Part shown: one piece after another, positions 25,406 through 34,131 of the stretch
How positions within the stretch are numbered: position 1 is the first letter of the stretch
Layout of the letters: the number at the start of each line of letters is the position of its first letter
Origin: Magnetospirillum sp. 15-1
Lineage (GTDB): Bacteria > Pseudomonadota > Alphaproteobacteria > Rhodospirillales > Magnetospirillaceae
Reading direction: 5' to 3'
Assembly: GCF_900184795.1 (NCBI RefSeq)
Contig: NZ_FXXN01000017.1
Span: forward strand, 1-64,000
DNA: 64,000 nucleotides
Notes under the pieces: model-generated
The model's database searches: none
What the model was told of the DNA's origin: nothing
Seen by the model: only the letters and a program-made list of their open reading frames with translations
Translations under genes and position numbers: made by a program

Positions 25406-28291
25406 ATGCCACCCAAGCCCGATCACTCCGCCCGTTTCCGTTCCCTGCGCCGGACACTGCTGGCCTGCACCGCGCTGTCCGCCGCCAGCGTGGCGCAGGC
25501 GCCGCCGGCCGCCGCCCTGCCCCAGAACGGCACCATCGCCCAGGGCAGCGGCACCATCGCCACCAGCGGCACCACCATGACGGTGACCCAGAATTCCGCC
25601 AAGCTGGTGATCGACTGGTCCAGCTTCAACATCGCGGCCGGCGAGAAGGTCGTCTTCGTCCAGATGGACCAGTTGATGCAGGCGTTGAACCGGGTGGTCG
25701 GCGGCCAGGCCAGCGTCATCCTGGGAAGCCTTTCGGCCAATGCCACCGTGATCATCACCAACCCCAACGGCATCCTGTTCGGCAACGGCGCCCAGGTGAA
25801 CGTGGGCGCCATCATCGCCACCACCGCCGGCATCACCGATGCCGGCTTCATGGCCGGCAAGCTGAAATTCGACATTCCCAGCGACAGCGCCACCGCCAGC
25901 GTGGTCAACCGGGGCACCATCACCGCCGCCGAGGCGGGGCTGGTGGGGCTGGTGGCGCCGGGGGTGGAGAATTCCGGCATCATCCAGGCCCGCCTGGGGG
26001 TGGTGCAGATGGCCGCCGGCAATACCTTCGCCATCGACCTCTACGGCGACCGGCTGATCCGGCTGGCGGTGGGCGACCCGGTCACCCGCCAGGTCAGATC
26101 CGCCGACGGCCGGGAGTTGGCCTCCCTGGTCAGCAATACCGGCACCCTGTCCGCCGATGGCGGCGTCATCCTGCTGACCGCCGGGGCCGCCCGCGACATC
26201 GTCAGGAACGTCATCAACCTCGAGGGCATCGCCATGGCTCGCTCGGTGAGCGGCAGGAACGGCGAGATCGTGCTGGATGGCGCCGCCGCCGGCACCGTGC
26301 GGGTGGCCGGCACCCTGGACGCCGGTGGCACCGATGGGGCCGCCGGCGGCGCCGTGACGGTGCGGGGCGACGACATCGTGGTGGTGGACGGAGCCCGGCT
26401 GCTGGCATCGGGTACGGCCGGCGGCAGCGTGAAGGTCGGCGCCTGGGACAGCGGTTCGGTCAGCCTGGCCCGGGACAGCCTGATCGACGCCTCGGCCGGC
26501 GGCAACGGCGATGGCGGCGAGGTGGCGGTCGTCGCCAGGGCCACTATCGCCCGGGGCGCCATCCGGGCCGAGGGGGGCGTCGATGGGGGCAATGGCGGCC
26601 GGATCGAGACATCGGGCCATACCCTCGATATCGGCGGCGCCACTGTCCGGGCCTCGGCCCCCAGGGGCAAGGCCGGAACCTGGCTGCTGGACCCCTACGA
26701 CCTGACCGTGGACGCCGCCGCGGCCGGCAGCATCGGCGGCGCCCTGGCCACCACCAACGTCACCTTGCAGACCACCGCCAACGGCAGCAGCGGCTATGGC
26801 ATCGCCAACGGCGGCGGCGATGGCGACATCATCGTCAATTCCGCCATCGGCTGGAGCGCCGATACGGTGCTGACCCTGTCCGCCTATCGCGGCATCTCGG
26901 TCAACGCCGCCATCTCCGGCCCGAACGGGGGGCTGAGCCTGAGCGGCGCGGGCGGGGTGGCCTTCGGGGGCGCGGTCGCTGTCGGCAGGCTCGACGTGGT
27001 CGCTGGCGGCGACATCACGCAGACGGCGGCGTTGACGGTCGGTGGCGCGTCGTCGTTCGCCACCACCGGAGCCGGCCGTTCCATCCTTCTGACCGACACC
27101 GGCAACCGGCTGTCGGGAACCGTCTCCCTGCGGTCGGCCGGGGACGCCAGCCTGACTAATACCTGGGATACCGTGCTGGGCACCTCGGTGGTCGGGGGCG
27201 GCCTGACGGTGCGGACCTACAGGTCCTCCACGACCTCCGGTGTCCTGTCGAACATACAGACGACCAACGGCCTTACCTCCCAGCTGACCACCATCGGGTC
27301 GGGGGTCAGCGCATCCGGTACCGATGCCTCACTGCTGCAATCCCTTTGGGTCAACAACCGCGCCGGCTATCTGATGAATTTTCAGGGAATGACCCAGACC
27401 GCAGCGGTCACCCAGGCGACGGCGGAATACCAGGCGTGTTCCGGCACCTGCACCGACCAGGGCATGTGGGGCCATGGAGATTACTTTGCCATCGGCGGCA
27501 CCAATCCGTTCAATTCCAGCTTCGACCACACGCAAACCACCACCACGGCCAACACCATCACCACGGCGACCAGCCCGGGTCCGGCCACCACGTCCGTCAC
27601 CAACGGCAATCAGACGGTGACCACCACCTATGGCACGACCACGACGACCACGACGACGAACACCACCACCACCGTCGATGCGGGGGTGGCGACGACGACG
27701 ATCATGCACAACGGCGGCTCCTCCTCGTTCGTCCAGGATAACAAGCAGCAGACGACGACGAGTACCTCCACCACCACCGATGCCGAAACCCCCTGGACCC
27801 AGCTCACGGAAGTGGGGGGATCGCTGGCCCAGGCCGGTTCGCTGAGTGTCGGCGGAGCGACGACGCTGATCTCCGGCCATCGGAACGACATCATTCTGGG
27901 CAATGCCGGCAACCGTTTCGGCGGCACCGTGACGATCGCCAGCGGCCGGAACGTGGTTCTGGCGGCCGCTTCGGCCCCGGCCGTGGATAACCATGCCGTG
28001 GGAACCCTGACCGTCACGACGCCCGGCAAGCCGTCGGCCGGGCAGGCCACCGCCGTCACCGACAAAGCCAACCAGGTCTCCAGCGAAACCCTGCAGGCCA
28101 GCCAGCCGTATCGGTCCCTCCAATCCCTTGCCGCGCCGCCCACCCAGGCGGTCGACGGGATCGATCTCGCCCGGTTCGCCTCGGGACCGGTCAGATTGTC
28201 GCTGGGAGAGCGCGCCAGCGTCACCATCGATCCCACCCTCCTGCGGCACGGAACCGCCCAGGGACAGCCCGGGGAAGGGGAAATCCGTTGA
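25406..28291 (+). CDS. TpsA filamentous haemagglutinin-like secreted protein
   Basis: A 961-residue exoprotein with an extended signal sequence (RTLLACTALSAASVAQAPPA) and a TPS secretion domain: MTVTQNSAKLVIDWSSFNIA, then TVIITNPNGILFGNGAQVNV with the NPNGI signature. A beta-helix-like body follows. About residues 695-800 are a Thr/Ser-rich low-complexity stretch that could be a flexible stalk. It is short for an FHA protein. Likely an adhesin or matrix protein; no toxin domain was recognised. Confidence 0.88.
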   Translation: MPPKPDHSARFRSLRRTLLACTALSAASVAQAPPAAALPQNGTIAQGSGTIATSGTTMTVTQNSAKLVIDWSSFNIAAGEKVVFVQMDQLMQALNRVVGGQASVILGSLSANATVIITNPNGILFGNGAQVNVGAIIATTAGITDAGFMAGKLKFDIPSDSATASVVNRGTITAAEAGLVGLVAPGVENSGIIQARLGVVQMAAGNTFAIDLYGDRLIRLAVGDPVTRQVRSADGRELASLVSNTGTLSADGGVILLTAGAARDIVRNVINLEGIAMARSVSGRNGEIVLDGAAAGTVRVAGTLDAGGTDGAAGGAVTVRGDDIVVVDGARLLASGTAGGSVKVGAWDSGSVSLARDSLIDASAGGNGDGGEVAVVARATIARGAIRAEGGVDGGNGGRIETSGHTLDIGGATVRASAPRGKAGTWLLDPYDLTVDAAAAGSIGGALATTNVTLQTTANGSSGYGIANGGGDGDIIVNSAIGWSADTVLTLSAYRGISVNAAISGPNGGLSLSGAGGVAFGGAVAVGRLDVVAGGDITQTAALTVGGASSFATTGAGRSILLTDTGNRLSGTVSLRSAGDASLTNTWDTVLGTSVVGGGLTVRTYRSSTTSGVLSNIQTTNGLTSQLTTIGSGVSASGTDASLLQSLWVNNRAGYLMNFQGMTQTAAVTQATAEYQACSGTCTDQGMWGHGDYFAIGGTNPFNSSFDHTQTTTTANTITTATSPGPATTSVTNGNQTVTTTYGTTTTTTTTNTTTTVDAGVATTTIMHNGGSSSFVQDNKQQTTTSTSTTTDAETPWTQLTEVGGSLAQAGSLSVGGATTLISGHRNDIILGNAGNRFGGTVTIASGRNVVLAAASAPAVDNHAVGTLTVTTPGKPSAGQATAVTDKANQVSSETLQASQPYRSLQSLAAPPTQAVDGIDLARFASGPVRLSLGERASVTIDPTLLRHGTAQGQPGEGEIR

Positions 28292-28415
28292 TCGGGGAGG
28301 ATGAAGCGGAAGACACCCAGGCGGAAAGGAAGTGAATACGGCGCAACTCCGCCCATGAGAGTTTATTTTGAATTATCGCAATTCAATTTAGCTTTGAATG
28401 TATAACTTTAGATAA

Positions 28416-28430
28416 TACCAAGACATGGTA
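28416..28430. promoter_or_regulatory. Dyad in the AT-rich region upstream of the LuxR gene
   Basis: TACCA-AGACA-TGGTA lies 75 bases before the regulator start, in an AT-rich gap (28292-28504) that otherwise shows no gene. Possible operator; weak evidence. Confidence 0.3.
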
Positions 28431-28504
28431 ACTATAAATTCATACATATTTGTTGTACGTTTTAATCTGCAACGTGACGTTCCTGCCGCATGGCGGAGGG
28501 TGGC

Positions 28505-29647
28505 ATGACGATGTGGGCCTATTCATCGGTCATCGAAGAGATCTACCAGGCCGCCGCCGAACCGGACGGCTGGCGACGATTGGTCCCGAAGCTGGCGCAC
28601 CTGTTCCATTCGGAAAGCGGCACGCTGTTTACCCGCGACGTCCAAAGTGGCACCGTCGAGATTTTGAGCGTCACGGCCAATTACGATGCCAAGGCCATCG
28701 CAGACTATGAAGCCTACTACCACAAGCTCGATTTCTGGACGGCGGCTGCCCTGCAAGCGGAAGTTGGCAAGCCTTTCCTCTGCGAACAGTTCACGAGCGA
28801 GAACGAGATCCTGGGCAGCGAGGTCTACAACGATTTCTGTAAGCCGCTTGGCATCTTTCATGGCTCGGGGAACCTTATCCCGATCGACGGGCACATGGTC
28901 GGCGTCTTCGGATTCCATCGCCCGCGCACGGGCTTGCCGTTCGATGAGCAGGACCTGCGGACGCTTGAACTGCTGTCGAGACACCTGATTCAGGCCCTGC
29001 GCCTCTACTACCGCCTAGCCGCCGCCCAGCGAAGCGGCATGATCGCCACCGCCGCCCTCGATACCCTGCCGACCGCGGTCATCGCCGTCGAAACCGATCG
29101 CACCCTGCGGTTCGCCAATACGGCCGCCGAGCGATTGCTGGCGGCCGGCCGGGGCCTGACCGTCAACCACGGCCGTCTGCGATGCACCGACCGCACCGCC
29201 GACGCCGCTCTCGGGCCCCTGATCCAGCAGGCCGCCCAGGCGGCCGTGGGAAAGAGCATGGGAGCCGGCGGCGTGCTGCCCGCCCCCCGGAACGAGGGCC
29301 GCCCGCTGTCGCTGCTGGTTTGCCCGCTCCGCCCCGAGACCATGGCGCTGGGGCCAATCCAGCCCATGGCCCTGATCTTCATCGGCGACCCCGACGACCA
29401 CCGCCCCGCCCCCGCCGAGATGCTGGTCCGCCTCTATGGCCTGACCCCGGCCGAGGCCCGTCTGACCCAGGCGCTGCTGGCCGGTGACACCCTCCAGGAC
29501 TTCGCCGGCCGGATGGGCGTCAGCCTGCACACCGCCAAGACCCAGTTGAAGCAGGTCTTCGCCAAGACCGGCGCCGGCCGGCAGGCCGAACTGGTGCGCG
29601 ACCTGCTAGGCAATCCGGTGCTGGGGATGGGGGCGCCGAAAAAATAA
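28505..29647 (+). CDS. LuxR-type transcriptional regulator
   Basis: A 380-residue regulator. A C-terminal LuxR helix-turn-helix (LTPAEARLTQALLAGDTLQD, then MGVSLHTAKTQLKQVFAKTG) follows a long N-terminal sensory part with PAS-like sequence around ALDTLPTAVIAVETDRTLRF. No acyl-homoserine-lactone domain signature was recognised. GGAGG at 28495-28499 favours ATG 28505 over ATG 28490. It lies between the two copies of the 26-bp element and may regulate the secretion genes; that is inference. Confidence 0.85.
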   Translation: MTMWAYSSVIEEIYQAAAEPDGWRRLVPKLAHLFHSESGTLFTRDVQSGTVEILSVTANYDAKAIADYEAYYHKLDFWTAAALQAEVGKPFLCEQFTSENEILGSEVYNDFCKPLGIFHGSGNLIPIDGHMVGVFGFHRPRTGLPFDEQDLRTLELLSRHLIQALRLYYRLAAAQRSGMIATAALDTLPTAVIAVETDRTLRFANTAAERLLAAGRGLTVNHGRLRCTDRTADAALGPLIQQAAQAAVGKSMGAGGVLPAPRNEGRPLSLLVCPLRPETMALGPIQPMALIFIGDPDDHRPAPAEMLVRLYGLTPAEARLTQALLAGDTLQDFAGRMGVSLHTAKTQLKQVFAKTGAGRQAELVRDLLGNPVLGMGAPKK

Positions 29648-29654
29648 GCACGGC

Positions 29655-29680
29655 ATACCTCGTTCGGGGGATGTGGCCGC
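29655..29680 (+). repeat. Copy 2 of the ~26-bp element
   Basis: ATACCTCGTTCGGGGGATG then TGGCCGC, immediately after the LuxR gene and about 50-75 bases before the start of a small secreted-protein gene. It matches copy 1 at 23592 with a changed core and one missing G. Confidence 0.6.
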
Positions 29681-29729
29681 GACTCATCCGGAACAAGCTT
29701 GGCACATGCACGGAGCTGCGGGGGTGAGG

Positions 29730-30041
29730 ATGCTGAATAAGACAGCCGCTGTCGTCTATCTGGCCGCCGGTCTCCTTGTGTCCGGGGTAGCAAATGCGGC
29801 CCCGGAAGTTCTCCCTGAACATGTGGATCAGGCTCGTCAATTCTGCAAATCCCGCGAGCTTGGACAAGGAAATATATTTTTAGATACAATAGGGAAAACT
29901 CGCTTACATCTACAGAAATGGTGTGATCAAAATATAAAATACTTTAAGAAAAACTATCAAGCATTAGAAGGAGATCGAGGATTATTTATTCTATCATCAA
30001 TTCAGTGTAATTGCAGTTATATTTTATCAACACTTAAGTAA
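29730..30041 (+). CDS. Small secreted protein with four cysteines
   Basis: A 103-residue protein with a clear signal peptide (NKTAAVVYLAAGLLVSGVANA) and a mature part of about 80 residues holding four Cys (FCKS, KWCD, QCNC). Base use changes from GC-rich to AT-rich inside the gene (from about 29860), unlike its neighbours, which suggests recent transfer or relaxed selection. ATG 29706 is an alternative start. Function unknown. The 26-bp element lies just upstream. Confidence 0.55.
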   Translation: MLNKTAAVVYLAAGLLVSGVANAAPEVLPEHVDQARQFCKSRELGQGNIFLDTIGKTRLHLQKWCDQNIKYFKKNYQALEGDRGLFILSSIQCNCSYILSTLK

Positions 30042-30280
30042 CTGTGTATATAATCCGCATATCGCTCGGCAAGGTGTGCTTTTGCCAAAATCAGGCCAGG
30101 AGAACTGACTGGCAGTCTACCGGACAGTCCTGTGCCACCGATAGGAGATGCGGCGGGATGAGAGCCAGGGCGATGCATCTTTGCCGATAGATAACAGGCT
30201 TGGCCTTATGGGTGAGTAGGCGGCGGGAAGTGCCGATATATTTCAGCGTATCTGAATTTAGGAAATTGGAGGACACCGCT

Positions 30281-30664
30281 ATGAAGAATTATTTGGCGAC
30301 GCTAATTGTAGCGTGCGCAATGGCAGTGGTATCGGAAGGGGCTCTTGCCAATTGCGGCGATCATTTCCAGAAGAATGAATGGTTGATGTCCCGTTGCCGG
30401 CAATCAGGCAGCCAATATGTCTGCAATTTCACCAGCAACGGGTTGGCACTCAAAGCCGCACCGTCCAAGTTTTCCGGGTGCTACCCCACTCCGGTGATAT
30501 GCCGCGCCCCGAGTACGGTTATTCTCCACAAGAATGGCTATTTGGCATCCTGCACGCTCGCCAGTGGCCTGACGACCTCGGCCGATGGCCGGACAGCCGT
30601 TGCTTGCCGTGAGGGGGCGAGCATTGAGTTCGATCAGCAGGGACGCTTGATTGACTGCAGTTGA
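30281..30664 (+). CDS. Cys-rich periplasmic or secreted hypothetical protein
   Basis: A 127-residue protein: signal peptide (TLIVACAMAVVSEGALA) then a mature domain with eight Cys (NCGD, SRCRQ, YVCNF, SGCYP, VICRA, ASCTL, VACRE, DCS), probably disulfide bonded. GGAGGA lies seven to eight bases before ATG 30281. It begins a short run with the next membrane-protein gene. The 239-base gap upstream holds no recognisable gene or RNA. No family recognised. Confidence 0.65.
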   Translation: MKNYLATLIVACAMAVVSEGALANCGDHFQKNEWLMSRCRQSGSQYVCNFTSNGLALKAAPSKFSGCYPTPVICRAPSTVILHKNGYLASCTLASGLTTSADGRTAVACREGASIEFDQQGRLIDCS

Positions 30665-30684
30665 CTTCTGAAGAACGTCGTCGA

Positions 30685-31017
30685 ATGGAAGATAATATGT
30701 ATGAAAAAGATAAGGCAATGCTACAGAACAAAATTCTCTGCCTCATCGGTGGCGGATGCATATTTCTCACTCTCGCCGCGCCATATTTTCTCCAGGGCCG
30801 TATCGATGAAAAGGCTGTGGAAACACTCAAGAGTATCCTGATTGCGCTATGGGCCGTTGGTGTACCGTTATGGTTCCTCTGGGAACTGGCCGGCTACACC
30901 CCCCCGAATGTCGAGGCCTTTGACCGCTTCAAGTACGCCCAATCCCTGGCGAAAGATCTGTGGATCGGCTTCGGAGCCGCCCTGGCCGTGCTTTGGCATA
31001 TTCCTAAAATCGGGTAG
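30685..31017 (+). CDS. Small membrane protein, three predicted segments
   Basis: A 110-residue protein with hydrophobic stretches LCLIGGGCIFLTLAAPYFL, SILIALWAVGVPLWFLWELA and WIGFGAALAVLWHI. The start may be ATG 30685, ATG 30697 or TTG 30661. Size and topology would suit a holin-like or accessory membrane protein. It lies 207 bases before the CHAP-domain gene; that gap has no clear gene. Function unknown. Confidence 0.6.
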   Translation: MEDNMYEKDKAMLQNKILCLIGGGCIFLTLAAPYFLQGRIDEKAVETLKSILIALWAVGVPLWFLWELAGYTPPNVEAFDRFKYAQSLAKDLWIGFGAALAVLWHIPKIG

Positions 31018-31224
31018 CCCCAGGGGCGGATACAGATGCGGGGAGGATTTCCCCCAAAAATGGGTGCCGGGCCATGCGGCACGAAGGCCGGCCTGGGGTG
31101 AGGCATGCAGCCCAGGGCAGTGGGACAGCCGGGACAACGCCAATTAAAACGCTCCATCAATCTGGACAATCGATGATTGGTTGATTGATACTTAGCGAAC
31201 ATTATTTATGCGGAGTGGTATTCG

Positions 31225-31986
31225 ATGCCTCATCTGCTAAAAAGGGGCGGCGATGGCCCCGAAGTCCGTGAGCTTCAGACGGCGTTGGTAATACGCGGTT
31301 TCGTCGTCGCGCCGACGGGACGCTTCGACACCACCACCTATCAGGCGGTCCGCGCCTTCCAGTCCCAGAATGTCGATCGCGACGGCCAACCCTTGAAAGT
31401 CGATGGAAGCGTCGGCGACTTGACCTGGGCGGCCCTGACCGGCGGCAAGCCGGCCGCGGCCGCCCATCCCATCGGCGTTGATTTCACCACGATGCCGCCG
31501 TCCGACCTTGGAGGGGCGGCGACAGGGCGCAACGGCCTGAAGGCGGCAATCGGCGAACTGACTGCCGGAGCGGGGGAGATCGGCGGTGACAACAGCGGCC
31601 CATGGGTGGAAAAATACCTCGACGGGCGAGCGCCGCCCGGTTCCAGCTGGTGTGCCGGCTTCGTCAGCTGGTGCCTGCGCGAGGGCAACGGCGGGGCCTC
31701 TCCCCTGGTCTACAGCCTCGGCGCACGGGACATCCTGGCCCAGTGCAGGAAGCGCGGCTGGGCCTTTCCTCCGGGTTCGTCGGCATCACCCCTGCCGGGT
31801 GACCTGGTGGTGTGGTGGCGCGTCGCCGCCGATGGCTGGCAGGGGCATGTCGGATTCGTCCACCAGCTTAGGGATGGCAAGCTTTACACCATAGAAGGCA
31901 ATAAGAGCGCCTTCGTCCAGGGGTTCTCCTACACGTACGCAGCCATGGACAAGCTGCTCGGCTTCTGCCGCCTGCCGGATGCCTGA
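31225..31986 (+). CDS. Peptidoglycan-binding domain plus CHAP/NlpC-like amidase
   Basis: A 253-residue protein with two modules. Residues 1-73 are a PG_binding_1 domain (GGDGPEVRELQTALVIRGF, VDGSVGDLTWAAL). Residues about 100-250 are a CHAP-like Cys peptidase with SSWCAGFVSWCLREG (Cys143), GDLVVWW and GHVGFVH (His208) then IEGN. It should bind and cut cell-wall peptides. There is no signal peptide, so it needs lysis, a holin or a secretion machine to reach its target. It precedes a patatin-like gene. Confidence 0.82.
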   Translation: MPHLLKRGGDGPEVRELQTALVIRGFVVAPTGRFDTTTYQAVRAFQSQNVDRDGQPLKVDGSVGDLTWAALTGGKPAAAAHPIGVDFTTMPPSDLGGAATGRNGLKAAIGELTAGAGEIGGDNSGPWVEKYLDGRAPPGSSWCAGFVSWCLREGNGGASPLVYSLGARDILAQCRKRGWAFPPGSSASPLPGDLVVWWRVAADGWQGHVGFVHQLRDGKLYTIEGNKSAFVQGFSYTYAAMDKLLGFCRLPDA

Positions 31987-32055
31987 TGGCAGGTGCCGAC
32001 CAGGCTCGTGTCCGGCTCCGGATACCGGCCAGTTCCACGATATGGGGAGGAAGAA

Positions 32056-34119
32056 ATGGAAACCACCCGAGACACGTTTGAAGTTGGCATCACCATGGCC
32101 GGAGCAATTTCGGCGGGGGCCTATAGTGCCGGCGTGCTGGACTTTCTCATTCAGACGCTCGACGAGTGGGAACGTCACCGCGGAGAGCCCGGCATTCCCA
32201 ACCATCGGGTGCGGGTGCGGGTGATGTCGGGGGCGTCGGCTGGGGCGATCACCGCGGCGCTGGCGGTCACCGAATTGGCCGGACGCGCGCCGCCGCCGCC
32301 GCTGGGCACGCCGATCACCGTTCCGGTGCTACCCGGACTGTATACGGCCTGGGTCACCCGACCGGCCATGCTGGCGACCGGCGGAGGGCTGGATTTCCTG
32401 TCGACCACCGATCTTGCCGGAAAACCGGTCACATCTCTGCTCAATGCCGATCTGCTCGATGCCATTCGCGACGAAGCGATCGCCAAGGCCGGAAAGGGCA
32501 CCTACAAGCCGCCCTACCTGTACGATCCCTTCCATATCTACTTCACCACCACCAATCTTCGCGGCATTCCCTACGCGATCCAATTCACGACACCCGGACC
32601 GAATGGCCCCCAGACGGCCAAATATGGCATGCAAAGCCACGGTGACCGCTGGCATTATCGGATCGAGAATCTGGGAGGGACGCGGGTCGGCAGGCAATGG
32701 GCGGACAGCGACGCCCCCCGCGACCTGGATGCGGCGAACCTGCGGACTGACCCCGCCTATCCCGAGTGGCGGGACATGACCGAGGCGGCCTTGGCCTCCG
32801 GCGCGTTTCCGATCGGCTTGCGTGCCCGCAAACTGGATGGGTGCGTCGGCGATTATGATCGTCGAAAATGGCCGCAGGTTGATGCCTCCATCGAACCGGA
32901 TTGGCCTGACTCCTGGAAAGGTCCGGCCGGCAAGGTGCCCCCAGGCCGTCCGCAGCCGACGCCGAATGTGGATGGCGGCTGCATCGACAACGAACCTTTC
33001 GCCTATGCCCACAAGGCCCTGGTGCCCGCCGGCAGGGATCGGAACGAGCAGGACCGGGACAAAGCCGATCGTGCCGTCATCATGATCGATCCCTTTCCCG
33101 AGCCCCCCGAGTTCAAGCTGAGCGACGACGTCGATATCGGGCTGATTTCGGTGGTCAAGGCCCTGTTTCCGGCCCTGATCGATCAGGCGCGCTTCAAGAT
33201 CGACGATCTGGCGCAAGCCGCCGACGAGAATATCTTCAGCCGTTTTCTAATCCAGCCGCGCCGCACGCCTCCCGGGGCGACGGAACCTTGTACCTATGGC
33301 ATTGCCTGCGGCCTACTCGGCGGGTTCGGGGGCTTTCTGCACCAGAAGTTCCGTGAGCACGACTTCCAGTTGGGGCGGCGGAATTGCCAAGCCTTCCTGA
33401 GGGATTGCTTCGCCCTCCCAGCCGACAACAAGGTGATCCGTGGCTGGGCACAAGACCCTGCGTTCCCGAAGCTGGACTTCCAGGCGGCTGCCGATCCGGG
33501 GCCCAGTCCGGTACTTTTTTACCAGATCATTCCGCTGATCGGGGACGCGATTCCCCCTATCGCCCTGGGCGACTGGTATCGGATTCAGCCCAAGGAACTG
33601 AACGAGGTCCTAAAGCGCATCGACGCGCGCGCTTCGGTTCTGGTGCCGAAGCTCATCGCGGAGCAGATCGGCAACTGGTCCACACGAACCGGTGCACGCC
33701 TGCTTTGGAAGCTATTCGGGAAGGGGGCGTTGATGAATTACGTGGCCAAAGCCATCAAGTCCGATCTGGTCCGTCGGGACCAGATGGATGGTTGGACACT
33801 GACCTGTGACGATGAACGGAAGGTTGCCGCCGCCCTGCTCAATCCCGCCTATGATCAACGGACGGCGGCGGGGATCCCTGACAAGACGAACGGAATCGCC
33901 GGGGAGACGGGCCTGGATTCGGGCGTGGTCCAGGCCATCCTCGACCAGTTCGCCGCATCGGCCGGTCCGGAAAAGGTTGTCGTGACCGGGCACCCCGCAA
34001 AGGACACAGCCAGCTACGCCCTTGAGACGGAATACCGTCGCGGAACCCGCGGCATTCCGATCGTGGGCGGCCTTTTGGGCGCGGGCCAGGACATGATCAA
34101 TCCCCCCACGATCAATTGA
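32056..34119 (+). CDS. Patatin-like phospholipase with long C-terminal extension
   Basis: A 687-residue protein. The patatin core has the Gly-rich oxyanion segment MAGAISAGAYSAGVL, the nucleophile elbow GASAG (Ser61) and the DGG motif (Asp306), so the Ser-Asp dyad is intact. Residues after about 330 form a long region I cannot assign (LLGGFGGFLHQKFREHDFQ, RPQPT linker before it). No signal peptide. GAGGAAG precedes ATG 32056. It would cleave phospholipid acyl groups. It lies between a cell-wall hydrolase and a membrane protein 12 bases downstream. Confidence 0.85.
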   Translation: METTRDTFEVGITMAGAISAGAYSAGVLDFLIQTLDEWERHRGEPGIPNHRVRVRVMSGASAGAITAALAVTELAGRAPPPPLGTPITVPVLPGLYTAWVTRPAMLATGGGLDFLSTTDLAGKPVTSLLNADLLDAIRDEAIAKAGKGTYKPPYLYDPFHIYFTTTNLRGIPYAIQFTTPGPNGPQTAKYGMQSHGDRWHYRIENLGGTRVGRQWADSDAPRDLDAANLRTDPAYPEWRDMTEAALASGAFPIGLRARKLDGCVGDYDRRKWPQVDASIEPDWPDSWKGPAGKVPPGRPQPTPNVDGGCIDNEPFAYAHKALVPAGRDRNEQDRDKADRAVIMIDPFPEPPEFKLSDDVDIGLISVVKALFPALIDQARFKIDDLAQAADENIFSRFLIQPRRTPPGATEPCTYGIACGLLGGFGGFLHQKFREHDFQLGRRNCQAFLRDCFALPADNKVIRGWAQDPAFPKLDFQAAADPGPSPVLFYQIIPLIGDAIPPIALGDWYRIQPKELNEVLKRIDARASVLVPKLIAEQIGNWSTRTGARLLWKLFGKGALMNYVAKAIKSDLVRRDQMDGWTLTCDDERKVAAALLNPAYDQRTAAGIPDKTNGIAGETGLDSGVVQAILDQFAASAGPEKVVVTGHPAKDTASYALETEYRRGTRGIPIVGGLLGAGQDMINPPTIN

Positions 34120-34131
34120 GGGAGGGGAATC

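Noticed and set aside
27620-27790. Possible DNA repeat element in tpsA
   Set aside because: It is codon-level Thr/Ser low complexity inside a coding frame.
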